64,000 bases of DNA from assembly GCA_031769625.1 (NCBI GenBank), contig JAUIMM010000002.1:124001-188000 (forward strand), in the 5' to 3' direction. Each line of letters begins with the position of its first letter. Within the stretch, counting starts at the first letter, position 1. The notes under the pieces are model-generated. The model did no database searches. It saw nothing but the letters and a program-made list of their open reading frames with translations, and was not told the DNA's origin. The translations under genes were made by a program, and so were the position numbers. Positions 1-18,345 of the stretch are shown in pieces. The stretch comes from Taudactylus pleione. Taxonomy: Eukaryota > Chordata > Amphibia > Anura > Myobatrachidae.

Positions 1-161
1 TACATGCTCAGATTCCGATAATTGCGCAAACATCTGCATTGCTGTCCTGATTCAAAGTAATATGCAAACCCAGACGCTTCCTGCTGCATTAGTATATCAG
101 TTGTACGGTATTGCACAGCTAATTCCCTGCAGCTGTGCAATACCACACAATGCTGGCTTAG

Positions 162-7545
<7,384 letters not shown>

Positions 7546-8014
7546 ATCAAGATAAATCAAGAAAAATAAACAAAAATTCGCTAAGCACGAATAAAATCGC
7601 CTTCACACTGCAATAGGTGAAAACACACAAACGTATCTTGTGCAGGTAAGCAACTGAGCCAGCAGCTCTATGACATCATAAAGCTTTGTGACATCACCAG
7701 CTGCTGTAGGCCCAGTGTCACTGCCTGTTACCCACAGTGCCTATAATACAACCATGTTTATATAAATTACTGGTGGGCCCTGTCCCAAGCACTGTGATGG
7801 GAATCTTTGGGGTCCAATGTGTCACCCAAATCTCATATGTAATTACTGTACTTATTTAGCCTATCAGGGTCAGGTGATACCTGTCTGCTTGTAAAAAGCA
7901 ATAAAAATGGGCTGCTATAGTGTGATCCACAGGTTACATTCAGCTTTTATTTTATATCAGTAAAATTATATACAAAATTATTAAAATTTAGCAAAATATA
8001 ATAATAGAGCAATC
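7546..8014. other. 5' flank of the kinase gene, no clear promoter motif
   Basis: This is the region upstream of the minus-strand kinase start. It is AT-rich, with no convincing TATA box or CpG island by eye. No other gene is seen. Confidence 0.5.
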
Positions 8015-8230
8015 TTAGGGCCTCATTTATTAACGAGTTTTATCACCAAAATGAGTGATAAATGTCACTGTGTATGATAAATGGTGCTCCAGCCAATCAG
8101 CTCCCAACTGTCAACTGTTAGAAAAATGACAGTTGGGAGGGAGCTGATTGGCTGGAGCACCATTTATCATACACAGTGAAACTTATCACTCGTTTTGATT
8201 ATAAAACTCGTTTGGAAATGGGGGCCTTAG
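8015..8230. mobile_element. Fold-back MITE
   Basis: A near-perfect long inverted repeat. The arm containing CACTGTGTATGATAAATGGT and CCAATCAGCTCCCAACTGTC is mirrored on the right. The termini read TTAGGGCCTCATTT and AAATGGGGGCCTTA. It is non-coding. Confidence 0.75.
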
Positions 8231-9333
8231 TGTCAAAAAGATAGGAAATTATGAAATAAAAACTACTGTATTTTTATTCCTGAGATATCTCAAAAACTTT
8301 CTGGGGCTGTTTCAGAGTTGGGTGCAACGCAAAGAAAAAAGGAATCACTTTGCACCAGGACAAACCATATTGTACTGCAGGTGGGGCGGATTTATAATAT
8401 GCAGAGATATTTAATTTTGGGAGGGGCGTGTCCTATCTGAACTCTAATTTGAAGTGTAAAAATAAAGCTGCCCAGCATTTGTAGGCTACATGCTAAATCA
8501 GCCATTATTTACCCTGCATTCAGAAGGACAGCATAAGGCAGGTGCAATCTGACTGAGCCAGGTTAAACCCCGTGGTTGTGATAGCAGTATACCTATGAGA
8601 ATGTTGTTGTTAGTGTCAGACATTAGAATTAGCCTATAGGGTTGCTAGGGGGTGTGGTCTTGCTGGTATATTCGGTCTGATATGCATACAGTAGATTCAG
8701 CCTCTTTGTTTCTGGAAATAATGTTTTTGTTTTTGCATGTTTGTTTGCTATGAGTATTGTGGTGGAAAGAACGGTAGTGTGTTTTTAGTCGTTATACAAG
8801 TTAGATGGGTGCGTTCTCCTTGTTCAATTATAGGCCAAAATGTCCTACAGGGAAATGACACAGCCCGTCCGGGCGTGCTTTTTCTGGAGAGTTGAACTCT
8901 AACGAGTGATGTGTTTGGTCTGCCTGTTTTTTGTGGGAGTGTCCGTTCTTTGTTGTCCACCACCATACTAACTTTAAGCTCACAATCAATTTCAATTGGC
9001 AAGATCTAATGGTCTAATTCGATAGCCCAAATTCAATATTTAATTAATTATTATTAATTATTAATAATCTGTTGTCAAATAAAATTGACCTTTAATTTTA
9101 AATCCAACTGTTGTTGTCCGTGTGTTTATTTTTAGATACGTTTTTAGTCATTTTAAGTCTGTAAGGTATAGTGCACATATCAACCATTAGGGAGTTTAAT
9201 AAAATACATGCATTTGCACCTTTGCATTGTAACATGGTTTGTCCAGGTGCAAAGTTACTGGCTTTGTTTTAGTTGACGTTGCTCCAAATTTAGAATCAGC
9301 CCATTTATCTCATGTTAGGGGTGTTGCAAATAA
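8231..9333. other. Intergenic, nothing recognised
   Basis: AT-rich sequence with a TTAATTATTAATT stretch near 9040-9070. No domain, RNA gene or clear repeat is seen. Small open frames here have no recognisable features. Confidence 0.5.
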
Positions 9334-9502
9334 GGACCAAATGTAATTGCAAGCGAATTGTGGAAGCTGCCATGATTCCGGCGAGATAGTCTTTACATTT
9401 AAAGTGATAATTAGTTTAAAGGCAATATCAGCTTTAAACCTAGTGACTATCTCACCAGAATTGTGCCGGCTCCTGTAAATCGCAGGCTATTACATTTGGC
9501 CA
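9334..9502. mobile_element. Harbinger-like MITE
   Basis: The ends are GGACCAAATGTAAT and ATTACATTTGGCC. The left end is nearly the same as the terminus of the autonomous Harbinger copy at 54120. The interior also folds back (GATAGTC and GACTATC). At 169 bases it is probably a non-autonomous relative of that transposon. Confidence 0.65.
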
Positions 9503-9721
9503 AGATACTTTAATATCTACACTAGGGGTCAAAAGATTTACAACACCCCCATTTTTTCAGTTTTTATTGACATTTTTTTTGCAATTCAAGTCTAGTTAAT
9601 AACCTTACACAGGGAAGCCCTGAGCTGTTAGAGGATATGGAAAAGAGTTTAGCTTAGCCAAAACTGTGTAAATGTTACAGTTATAAGAAAACACCTTTTT
9701 CAGGGAACAAGCAATGGGCTG

Positions 9722-10322
9722 AGGGCCTGATTCAGAGCCGCTCGTAAGCGGCAGTACGCTCATTCTGAGCGATGTTCGCCCATCTGCACATGCGTAGGGT
9801 TTTTAATACGCATGCGCGAACCAGTCAGTGCGGCCGAAAATCGTTTGTTCGCTATATAGCGAATGCCTGCTATTTTGAGTGACAGAATGAGGCATATGTG
9901 GGTGATAACAGGGGAAGGTGCTTGAAAACGGGGAGTGGAGATCAGAACGCAGGCGTGCTTAAAGGCAAAACGGGCGTTTTATGGGTGTGCATAATTAATA
10001 CAGCAGCGTCATTGACCACGTCAGTTGGTTGTTTTATAGTCTGAACTGCTCGCAATATAGTGGTAGGAAAAACCATCCACAAGAATAGCGAGCAGTTCAT
10101 ACGCTGTTCGATGTACTCGATTAATCTAATAAATAGCGGACATGACGTATGATGCGAGCGGCCAGGGGGGCTTATTTTTCAAATAAACGTCTGCATGTTT
10201 TGTTCGCTCGTTCAGACATGGAGGTGTCAACAGACCGCAAGGAGCGAACGGTTCATTTGAATAGCCACCCCCTTTTTCTGGACGAGCGAGCGCTAATTGC
10301 GTCCGGCTCTGAATCAGGCCCT
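9722..10322. mobile_element. MITE with AGGGCCTGATTCAGAG termini
   Basis: Perfect terminal inverted repeats AGGGCCTGATTCAGAGCCG and CGGCTCTGAATCAGGCCCT enclose 601 bases with more internal inverted segments (GAGCGAACG, CGTTCGCTC-like). It is inserted in the Tc1 element. The same terminus recurs at 11102, about 11541, 12188 and, in altered form, 40401. Confidence 0.78.
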
Positions 10323-10847
10323 AAGACCTTACAGCTGTTCTGCAGCAATGACAAAGAGACTTGCCTGGGCCATGATGCACAGCCAGTGTACTACTGAAGA
10401 CTGGGAGAAGGTCTTTTGGGCTGATGAATCCACACTTTAAATCTTTGGCTCATCATGCAGGGTTTTGTACACAATCGAGTAGACAAAAGGATGGTTTATC
10501 AATATGTGGGGTTTATTTACTAAGCGTTGGCTTGTAATAGCCACCACTTCCACACATGTTTTAGCCAAATATTTAAAAGGCCAATGCTTTTAATAGCAAA
10601 GCTCTCCATGTTTTGTAGTAAAAGTATTGACCTTTTTAAATTTCAGGCTGAAACACACCAGAGTAGGAAGCGAGATCGTCTGGGACTCTTTTGCTGGAAC
10701 CGAAGCCAGCAACTTGCATGAAGTTACTGTCAGGAACCAAAAGGGTGACCTCAGCATTTTGCAGTGCCATGCAATACCCACTGCTCTGCATCTAATTGGT
10801 CAAGAGTTCATCCTATAACATTAACCTGAAACATATGTCCAGGCTAT

Positions 10848-11021
10848 GGGGCAGATGTACTAAGCTCTGGAAAGTGATAAATTGGAGAGTGATAAACTAC
10901 TAACCAATCAGCTCCTAACTGTCATTTTTCAAACACAGCCTGTAACCATGACAGGAGCTGACTGGCTGGTAGTTTATCACTCTCCAATTTATCACTTTCC
11001 AGAGCTTAGTACATCTCCCCC
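10848..11021. mobile_element. Long fold-back MITE (GGGGCAGATGTACTAAG)
   Basis: Nearly the whole 174 bases are two complementary arms: GGGGCAGATGTACTAAG with CTTAGTACATCTCCCC, and AGTGATAAATTGGAGAGTGA with its complement. CTAT is repeated on both sides, consistent with a short target duplication. It lies inside the Tc1 element. Confidence 0.82.
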
Positions 11022-11101
11022 TATGTCAGAACTGCCTTCCGAGGAAAAGAATTAGACGGTAGGCTTCATATCATGGAATGGACAGCACAGTCTCCAGACT
11101 T

Positions 11102-11421
11102 AGGGCCTGATTCAGCTTTGGGAATAGAGTAAGATATAGCAAGTAACTGTGAACCTGGACAAACCATGTTACAATGTAAGGGGTGCAAATAGTAATACAT
11201 ATATTTTGTGTGGTAAATACTGGCTGCTTTTTAATGTAGCCCACAAATACTGCACAACTTTATTTTTACACTGCAACTTAGATGACAGTTTGGGCTCATC
11301 CCTCCCAAATCTAAATCTATCTGCACATTTTACATCTGCCCGACCTGCAGTGCAGCATGGTTTTACCAAGGTGCACAGTTACTTGCTATATCTTACTATA
11401 TTCCCAAGGCTGAATCAGCCT
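11102..11421. mobile_element. MITE inserted at TTA inside Tc1 transposase
   Basis: The ends AGGGCCTGATTCAGC and GCTGAATCAGCCT are inverted repeats, with an inner pair TATAGCAAGTAACTGTG and TTACTTGCTATA. It splits the transposase between SPDL and NPIE. The junction is consistent with a TA/TTA target. Confidence 0.78.
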
Positions 11422-11540
11422 GTTAAACCCAATTGAGCTGGCTTGGGATAAACTGCACAGAAGGGTAAAAATAACTAACCAATAAGCTCAATACATTTGT
11501 GAGAACTTCAGCAACAGTGTTGGAAAGAACTTCCCGAACT

Positions 11541-12042
11541 CTGAGCCTTATACAGAGATGTACGCCATGCTATTATTTATGCAGATTGAGCGATTGTTTA
11601 CCATCGCACATGCATGTAACCTGCACTGTGCATGTGCATAGATTATTTTGTGACTGCGCTCGCACAGAGGAGTCAATCGCAGAGTGAGTGACAGGTAGTC
11701 AGCATTTGGGGAGGTAAGGGGGGGGCGACTAGGCATATGCAGGTGTGTCTGACCGTTTAAATGTCATTTCATGGGTGTGCATAAATAAGCCATTGCGATC
11801 TCCTTCGCAGCATGAGAGCTCTCTGTGTGTCAGTCGCTGTGTTTGAGACAGGTCAGACTTGCCACCTATGCTGCATTGCTGCCCGATCTACATCGATGTT
11901 ACCGATGTTTATGCTGGTATGAGACATCGGATGCATATGAGAAGGCAGCAGTGAGCGTCTCTATGCTTGTGCAAGGTTTGGAGACATTAGCATATTTCTG
12001 CAATTGCGACCCATGCAAAATTGCAGCTCTGAATCAGGCCCT
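11541..12042. mobile_element. MITE of the same terminal family, degenerate
   Basis: The right end GCTCTGAATCAGGCCCT is intact. The left end GAGCCTTATACAGAG is a mutated match. It separates the final two fragments of the Tc1 transposase. The left limit is accurate to about 5 bases. Confidence 0.6.
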
Positions 12043-12187
12043 CTATGTGATTTCCATGGTAGAAAGAATGACTATGAGTAAAAAATGTAGATGAAAACTT
12101 GTACAATGAGACAATAAACTGCATGCACTTCACTAAGAACTGGAAACATGTGGGTGTAGTAAATCTTTTGAATTTGTACCCCTGTAT

Positions 12188-13653
12188 TGGGCCTGATTCA
12201 TCATAGATCACAACTGCATAAATTAGCCACTGCGATGCCATACAAATCCAGGGCCGAAATCAGGGGGGGACTGGCAGGCCTTGAGTCCCGGGCCCGGAGA
12301 CAGCGGAAAGAGAGGGGGCCCGGGTGCTGCAGTCCTGCACTTGCAGCCCTGTTCATTGGAAATACAACACTGCTGGCTGCTTGTCATTTATTGTGCCGCC
12401 GCGAGCCAGCCGGAGCTCGCAGACCGGCAGCCAATCAGGAGCAGCTGCTCCTGATTGGCTGCTGGTCCGCAAGCTGTGATTGGCTCACAGTCACGCCATA
12501 TTGGAAATGCCGATGCACGGATGCAGCGCTACTACTAGAGCCACCCCGGCCCCTCCCTCTCTCTGCTCTATCAGCGCTGACTCTGGTTGGCTGGCTGCAC
12601 CAACGCAGCCAGTTGAAAAAAAATCGAAAAAAGATACCATACTACTCACCCCCCAGTCCAGCAAGCTGTCCCTGCCATTCTTCCTTGCCCTGTGCTTCTC
12701 CCTAGTCCTACCAGCCTTCCCTGTCCTGCCCCCTCCTCACAGTCTTAGTAGCAATTGTAGTAAATAAGTATATGGAGTAGTGTCTCTTTATTTACTACTA
12801 TTGCTACTAAGACCTGTGAGTGCCGCTCGTGACTCTCTTTATATATATATATATATATGCTGCTTTACTGCTTTTCAAATTGGTTTACGCAAATTGGTGT
12901 CCGACCCTCTGGTGTAGCTCCACCCACCTCTGCCAACCCCCCCACCCTCCTTGGTGGGGGCCCTGTCTATTCTCTCAGTCCTGGGCCCCACGATTTCTGA
13001 TGGCAGCCCTGTACACAGCTCAGGCTTGCCTACTCTCCTGATTTGGCCGGGAGCCTCCCGAATATCGGGTGCCGCTCCCGGCCCCCTGGAAAGGCAGGCA
13101 AGCATCCCGACATTCCCCAACCCTCCCAACCTCCCCCCAGAATACACTAGAAATCCCCACAGCGGGGGGGCTGTTGACGCGATTCGCGCTGAATCGCGTC
13201 ATCGTGGCCCTGTCCCTGCTTCACAGTGCTGAAAATAATGGCATTGTGAAGAGGGGGCGGGGCCACGATGGTGCGATCGCACAGCCCCGCTCTCGGCTCC
13301 ACCCCCAAACAGCTGTCCGGACATGACCCCCGCTGTTAGCCGACAATCAGCTCCATCCCGGAAGGAGGTAGCTGATTGTCGGCAAGTATGACACAGCCTG
13401 AGGTTACATTGCATGCGATGAGGTTAGCAAATTCTGAGTCAGACCTGTAATTGTGTGTGAGGCTCCGATGGTGCTCGATGTTACCGATGGTTTTGCAGAC
13501 TTGCAATGTGTTACGGATGTGAATAAGGTGAAGTGGGCGTCCTTATGTTAGGCTGTAATGGGATTGTGATTGCAAACATTAGCATATTTTCGCAGTGGAT
13601 CTCCGTGCATAATTGCAGCTACGATCGCAATAGCAATTGTAATGAATCAGGCC
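12188..13653. mobile_element. Composite MITE with palindromic insertions
   Basis: The outer ends GGGCCTGATTCAT and ATGAATCAGGCC belong to the same family as the elements at 9722 and 11102. They enclose GC-rich non-coding sequence that is probably a later insertion. It contains a perfect 36-base palindrome (12428-12463), a 23-base stem at 12746-12812, and stems at 13175-13201 and 13339-13383. A short TA repeat lies at 12840-12858. Confidence 0.5.
12428..12463. repeat. Perfect 36-base palindrome
   Basis: The half-site GCAGCCAATCAGGAGCAG is followed directly by its exact reverse complement with no loop. It is inside the composite repeat at 12188-13653. Confidence 0.92.
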
Positions 13654-15449
13654 GTGTGTTACTTATCTCAGGGGGAACACTGATGGTAAGTCTGGTCACT
13701 GAGTGATCCTTAAATGGACCCAGTTTTCCAAAATATTGATTATGTTTTATTTTTGTAATTCAAATACCTAAATAATATTATGGGGTGTGTCCACCATTAT
13801 ATATGTGAGAATTATATTACACAGTGGTGATACTGACATGCATTGTGCTATTGGTGCTTCAATAAGTTTTATTTCTTATGTCTGTAAGTATTTAATAGAA
13901 TATTTATTATTGAAATGTTAGAACTCGGGGAGAGAAGATCCCTGACAGGTGCTCACTGTCATAGTGTCCCTAGTAGGGTCCTCATCCTAAGCGCCATTGA
14001 AGACCATCAGTAGGGACCTCCGGCCGTTGTCACTAAGGAAAAAAAGAATAGAATTAACTATTCAGCGCGTTTCGTCCTTTAGGGTGACAAGCAAGGGAAT
14101 AGTCACGGGTGATGGTGACCTTCACCGGGAGGATAAACGGTCATCACAAGCACTGGTGCCTCAGCCACCCAGGTATCACCTAATAGTACTTGTGCACTGA
14201 GGGTGAAATGTGGGTGTGCAAGGATCACTGATACCGGAAGGAAGGGGACAAGGACAGGACACACACACGGAGTGTATACTCACCATTGTAATACTTGTCA
14301 CCTTGATTGAGGGTCAGTCAGCACCTGTGAGGAGATATTACACAGCCGCCCACACAACTACCTCTATACTAACCTAAGTAAGACCGAAGGCTGTCAATTT
14401 AAGCCTAAGGGACATTAAACCACAAGTGTTTTGAGTGTTGCCAGTTTAATAACGTGTTGGTTATTGCCACTTTAAGTGTAGCTGGTCTTATGCAGCCAAT
14501 GAATGTTTCATGAGGAGTGGTCGAAGAGTATATAATGGAGTGATGTATGGAAATCTGCCTCTTTGTTACAGTTTTTTTCCAGGACAGGGAAGTACAATGT
14601 GTGATGTGAATCTCCTGTATAAATCTCCTTTTTTCCTTTTCTCTTTCTCCTGTTCTCTACCCTCCAGCTATTCTTTTGTTCTCTTACCCTATACTTTCAT
14701 TCTTTTCCCCTATTCTTCCATGCTTTCCCTCAATCTTCTATACCCCTGGGATTCCTTCCTGGTCTCTCCCTCTTGCCCTTCATAATGTCCCCCCATCACT
14801 CCTGTTAACACTGCCCGCTATGTGTGCTGCTGGGCTAAAACAGCAGGCTCCCGTGCTGCCCAGCTCTTTCTCTCCCCCCCCCGAGCAGGCCACCGCGCTT
14901 ATCGTGGACAGGGCCTGAGGCAGCGCTTGTGCAGTAGGGCAGGGCCGCAGCTATGGCCGTGGCTGTCAGTCCTGACCTTTATCTTTGCTGTACGGAGGCA
15001 ACTGGCGGTATCCACCGCCTCCGATGCTGCCTCCACATGGTGCCCGGCGTGGCCGCGCACCTTAGCAGAGCCGAGGCCAGAAACTTCGGCCCCGCCTGTG
15101 CTGTGAGACGGAGCGCGGCTCAGCATGTTGCCGCTGGCTCCGTCTCTATTTTATTTAACCAGAGGCAGGCAGCGTTGGCTGCTCCACTGGTTTGATTCAA
15201 TGAGCGGCCTGCGGGCCGTTGGGCACACGCTAGTGGGGTGGCGAAGGGGGCATGGCTTTGCCCCGAGTGTGGCCGCCATCTTAATACTGGGCGGCTTCTG
15301 CTGCCTGCTCTAGGCGCGGCAGGAAATCCTCTCAGGTTCCACAGTCTGCCCTATTTGTGCCCCATAGTATAAGGGACCATACAAAATTAGGATCCCCTTA
15401 GTAATGTCACTAATTAACTAACTGGCACACTTCAGTCCCTGTTGATCTT
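13654..15449. other. Intergenic, nothing firmly recognised
   Basis: Includes a pyrimidine-rich stretch (14620-14800) and a GC-rich, CpG-containing stretch (about 14870-15320). The small open frames lack recognisable domains. No RNA gene was identified. Confidence 0.5.
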
Positions 15450-15780
15450 TTAAAATGTGTTACTAGGAGATCTGGAAAACATGCAATGAATATGGTTGTG
15501 CAGCCGGTAGTAAATAAATTGGACAGCCAGTAATAAATAACGTGGTGCACCGACTAGGGGATCTGGAAAACATGTAATGAATATAGTGGTGCAGCAAGTA
15601 GTAAATAAATTGGAAAGCCAGTAATGAATATAGTTGAGCACCGACAAGGTGACCTGGAAAACATGTACTGTTCGGGGTGCACTGATATAGCCCATCTATA
15701 GGATCAATTATTAATACTGAATAATACCCTATCCAGTACATAAAGAGACCAATCTGTGCATCTATGTCCACGGCAGTACA
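15450..15780 (-). repeat. Tandem partial copies of a dispersed repeat
   Basis: Three direct copies, spaced about 85-90 bases, of a block containing GATCTGGAAAACATG or GACCTGGAAAACATG, followed by a unique end up to about 15780. The reverse complement matches 43110-43260, where one block is present. The sequence belongs to an interspersed family; class unknown. Confidence 0.65.
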
Positions 15781-16622
15781 TGTTTCTTTTTCTGCCCTCC
15801 CCCAGATTCCCCAACTTCCTCAAATGATCTGTAATAGAGCCCACATATGTAATAAAAAGATTCAGCTCAGACAGGATGACTCTACTTTTTACATTGAATT
15901 GATTACTGTGTCTGTTTGTCCTGGCTGTATATGCAAGAATTATTTAATTCCGTATATTCGTATGATGCCTGTTATAGCTGGTTTTCAGCGCTGATTATGC
16001 CCTCTTAGTGGGAACATGCTAAAAATCAGGCATTTGAAAGCCCCTCTGTAGAAATTCTGCGTTTGCCTCTGAGCCCTGTCTCCCTTTACAAACAAGGGCT
16101 GTTAGGTTTGCCCAAGCGGGAGGCACAGGCAGGCCCCTCCTACATATATTTAGCAGAGGTCGCGTGTGTGACCAGTAGCGGTGGGCTCTCCACTACCGCA
16201 GTACGCAGTTACGCCAGCAGTTATTTAGTCTCCTATGCATAGAATTAGGCAGTCCTGGCTACGCTAACCCAGAGTGCTGCCTGGTCGGCTGCCCAACACT
16301 GTGTCAGTTGTTACCAGAGTTGGGACCATGGCGCCCGTAAAAAGTGTATGTCATAGCACCCACCCCCCTGCACACACACTCCCTGTACTGAACCGAGCTA
16401 GTGGGGTATGGCAAGCCTGCGGGGGAATACTGGAGTGAAGAGTAAAAACAGCAAACAGTGGCAGTATCCAGTATCTGGGCACTGAGGTCCTATTGGTAAT
16501 AGAACATTTTAGTTATGCACTATCTGACATTAATGGGTAGCTGCTTTGACACTGCTTATTTAAGTATAGCACCTAGGATCTTACTGTGATCTCCTTTGAA
16601 TCATTGATATCAATTGATGAAA
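15781..16622. other. Intergenic, nothing recognised
   Basis: Non-coding sequence to the left of the minisatellite. No motif or repeat is supported. Confidence 0.5.
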
Positions 16623-17815
16623 GAGCTTTGCCCACAAAGTCATGGTGCTTGTATTTTTGGGCCCACAAAGTCACGGTGCTTGTATTTGTTATACACAGAG
16701 GGCTATGGCCCACAAGTCACATTGCTTGTATTTGTTATACACAGTGGGCTAGAGTCCACAAAGTCACGGTGCTTGTATTTGTTATACACAGAGGGCTTTG
16801 ACCCACAGTCACGGTGCTTGTATTTGTTATACACAGAGGGCTATGACCCACAGTCACGGTGCTTGTATTTGTTATATACAGTGGCTATGGCCCACAAAGT
16901 CACAGTGCTTGTATTTGTTATACACAGAAGGCTATGGCCCACAAGTCACATTGCTTGTATTTGTTATACACAGAGGGCTATGGCCCACAGTCACGGTGCT
17001 TGTATTTGTTATACACAGTGGGCTATGGCCCACAAAGTCACGGTGCTTGTATTTGTTATACAGAGAGTGCTATGACCCACAGTCACGGTGCTTGTATTTG
17101 TTATACACAGAGGGCTATGGCCCACAATGGCACAGTGCTTGTATTTGTTATACACAGAGGGCTATGGCTCACAAAGTCACGGTGCTTGTATATTTTATAC
17201 ACAGAGGGCTATGGCCCACAGTCACGGTGCTTGTATTTGTCATACACAGAGGGCTATGGCCCACAAAGTCACGGTGCTTGTATTTGTTATACACAGAGGG
17301 CTATGGCACACAAAGTCACAGTACTTGTATTTGTTATACACAGAGGGCTATGGCCCACAAGTCACATTGCTTGTATTTGTTATACACAGAGGGCTACTGC
17401 CCACAAAGTCACGGTGCTTGTATTTGTTATACACAGAGGGCTATGGCCCACAGTCATGGTACTTGTATTTGTTATACACAGAGGGCTATGGCCCACAAAG
17501 TCACAGTGCTTGTATTTGTTATACACAGAGGGCTATGGCCCACAAAGTCACGGTGCTTGTATTTTTTATACACAGAGGGCTATGGCCAACAAAGTCACAG
17601 TGCTTGTATTTGTTATACACAGAGGGCTATGGCCAACAAAGTCATTGTGCTTGTATTTGTTATACACAGTGGGCTATGGCCCACAGTCAAGGTGGTTGTA
17701 TTTGTTATACACAGAGGGCTATGGCCCACAAAGTCATGGTGCTTGTATTTGTTATACACAGAGGGCTATGGCCCACAAAGTCACGGTGCTTGTATTTGTT
17801 ATACACAGAGGGCTA
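16623..17815 (+). repeat. 44/47-base minisatellite open in three frames
   Basis: About 26 head-to-tail units with the core CACGGTGCTTGTATTTGTTA followed by TACACAGAGGGCTATGGCCC. Unit length switches between about 47 and 44 bases by gain or loss of AAG after CCCACA. Units are more than 90% alike by eye, so the array is recently homogenised. All three plus-strand frames are free of stops across most of the array, giving apparent proteins of 432, 354 and 266 residues (repeating HGACICYTQRAMAH-like words). Three open frames at once reflect unit composition, not coding. Confidence 0.92.
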
Positions 17816-18345
17816 TTTTTTATTTTTTTTACACACAGCCACTTCTTGCAGTCAGTGTGCCCCCTTACACAGTCACCGCCACTTGTGAGTCTCTGGACAC
17901 CGCACTTAATCAGCAGAGTATAGTGCAGCATACATCAGCATGCAGTGTGCCCCCTTACATACACTGTCACTTTTGCCAGCAGAGCCACTTAGCAGAGTAT
18001 AATGCAGCATCAGTGTGTGTCCCCTTATACAGCCACTCAGTGATCAACGCTAGTGATCTAGCCACTCGGTGCCCCCTCAGCCCAGTTGCAGAGTAGTGCA
18101 CTATCGGAGTGTGCAGGACAAATGGCGCTGAGTCACGGGACTTGGCACCTTATGTAGAGGCGAACTCTCGCCTCTCGCGAGAGTTCAGCACTCTTGCAAG
18201 ATCCCATGTCAGGACGTAGACGTCTGGCTCGCAGTGGGGATCAGAGATGGCAGGAACACCCGAGCCTCAGCTCAGGTGGACTCGGATCCCTACTGTTCTG
18301 AGGGGTTCGGATTCCACAGAATCCGAACCGCTCATCTCTAACTAA
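17816..18345 (-). repeat. Arm of a dispersed repeat
   Basis: The sequence from about 18145 to 18345 contains CTCGCGAGAG, CGGATCCC and GGATTCCACAGAATCC. These match, in reverse orientation, the start of the repeat at 4411. No gene is seen in 17816-18145. Confidence 0.5.

Larger units (their letters stand above)
10344..12094 (+). pseudogene. Tc1-family transposase, fragmented
   Basis: A DDE transposase read in pieces. KRLAWAMMHSQCTTEDWEKV followed by FWADEST lies near 10350-10435. VGSEIVWDSFAGTEASNLHE and LHLIGQEFIL lie in 10660-10818. MEWTAQSPDL lies at 11073-11101, continuing after a MITE as NPIELAWDKLHRRVK at 11428-11470. YVISMVERM sits after another MITE near 12050. The family's catalytic Asp in W-x-DE and the NPIE glutamate region can be recognised. 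In-frame stops (for example after DEST) show that it is dead. Confidence 0.8.
9520..12184 (+). mobile_element. Tc1/mariner transposon, broken by four MITEs
   Basis: The left terminus CACTAGGGGTCAAAAGATTT matches, in inverted orientation, the right terminus AAATCTTTTG...TACCCCTG. TA dinucleotides flank the element. The transposase fragments inside belong to the Tc1 family. Removing the four inserted MITEs (9722-10322, 10848-11021, 11102-11421 and about 11541-12042) leaves about 1.07 kb, slightly short for a Tc1 element. The N-terminal helix-turn-helix region is not visible, so the element is internally deleted. Confidence 0.82.

Noticed and set aside
12187..12767. 172- and 95-residue open frames
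   Set aside because: Located in a composite palindromic repeat; no domain and strong base bias.
16798..18096. 432-residue open frame with repeating HGACICYTQRAMAH words
   Set aside because: It is a minisatellite without stops; two other frames are equally open and no start context or domain exists.
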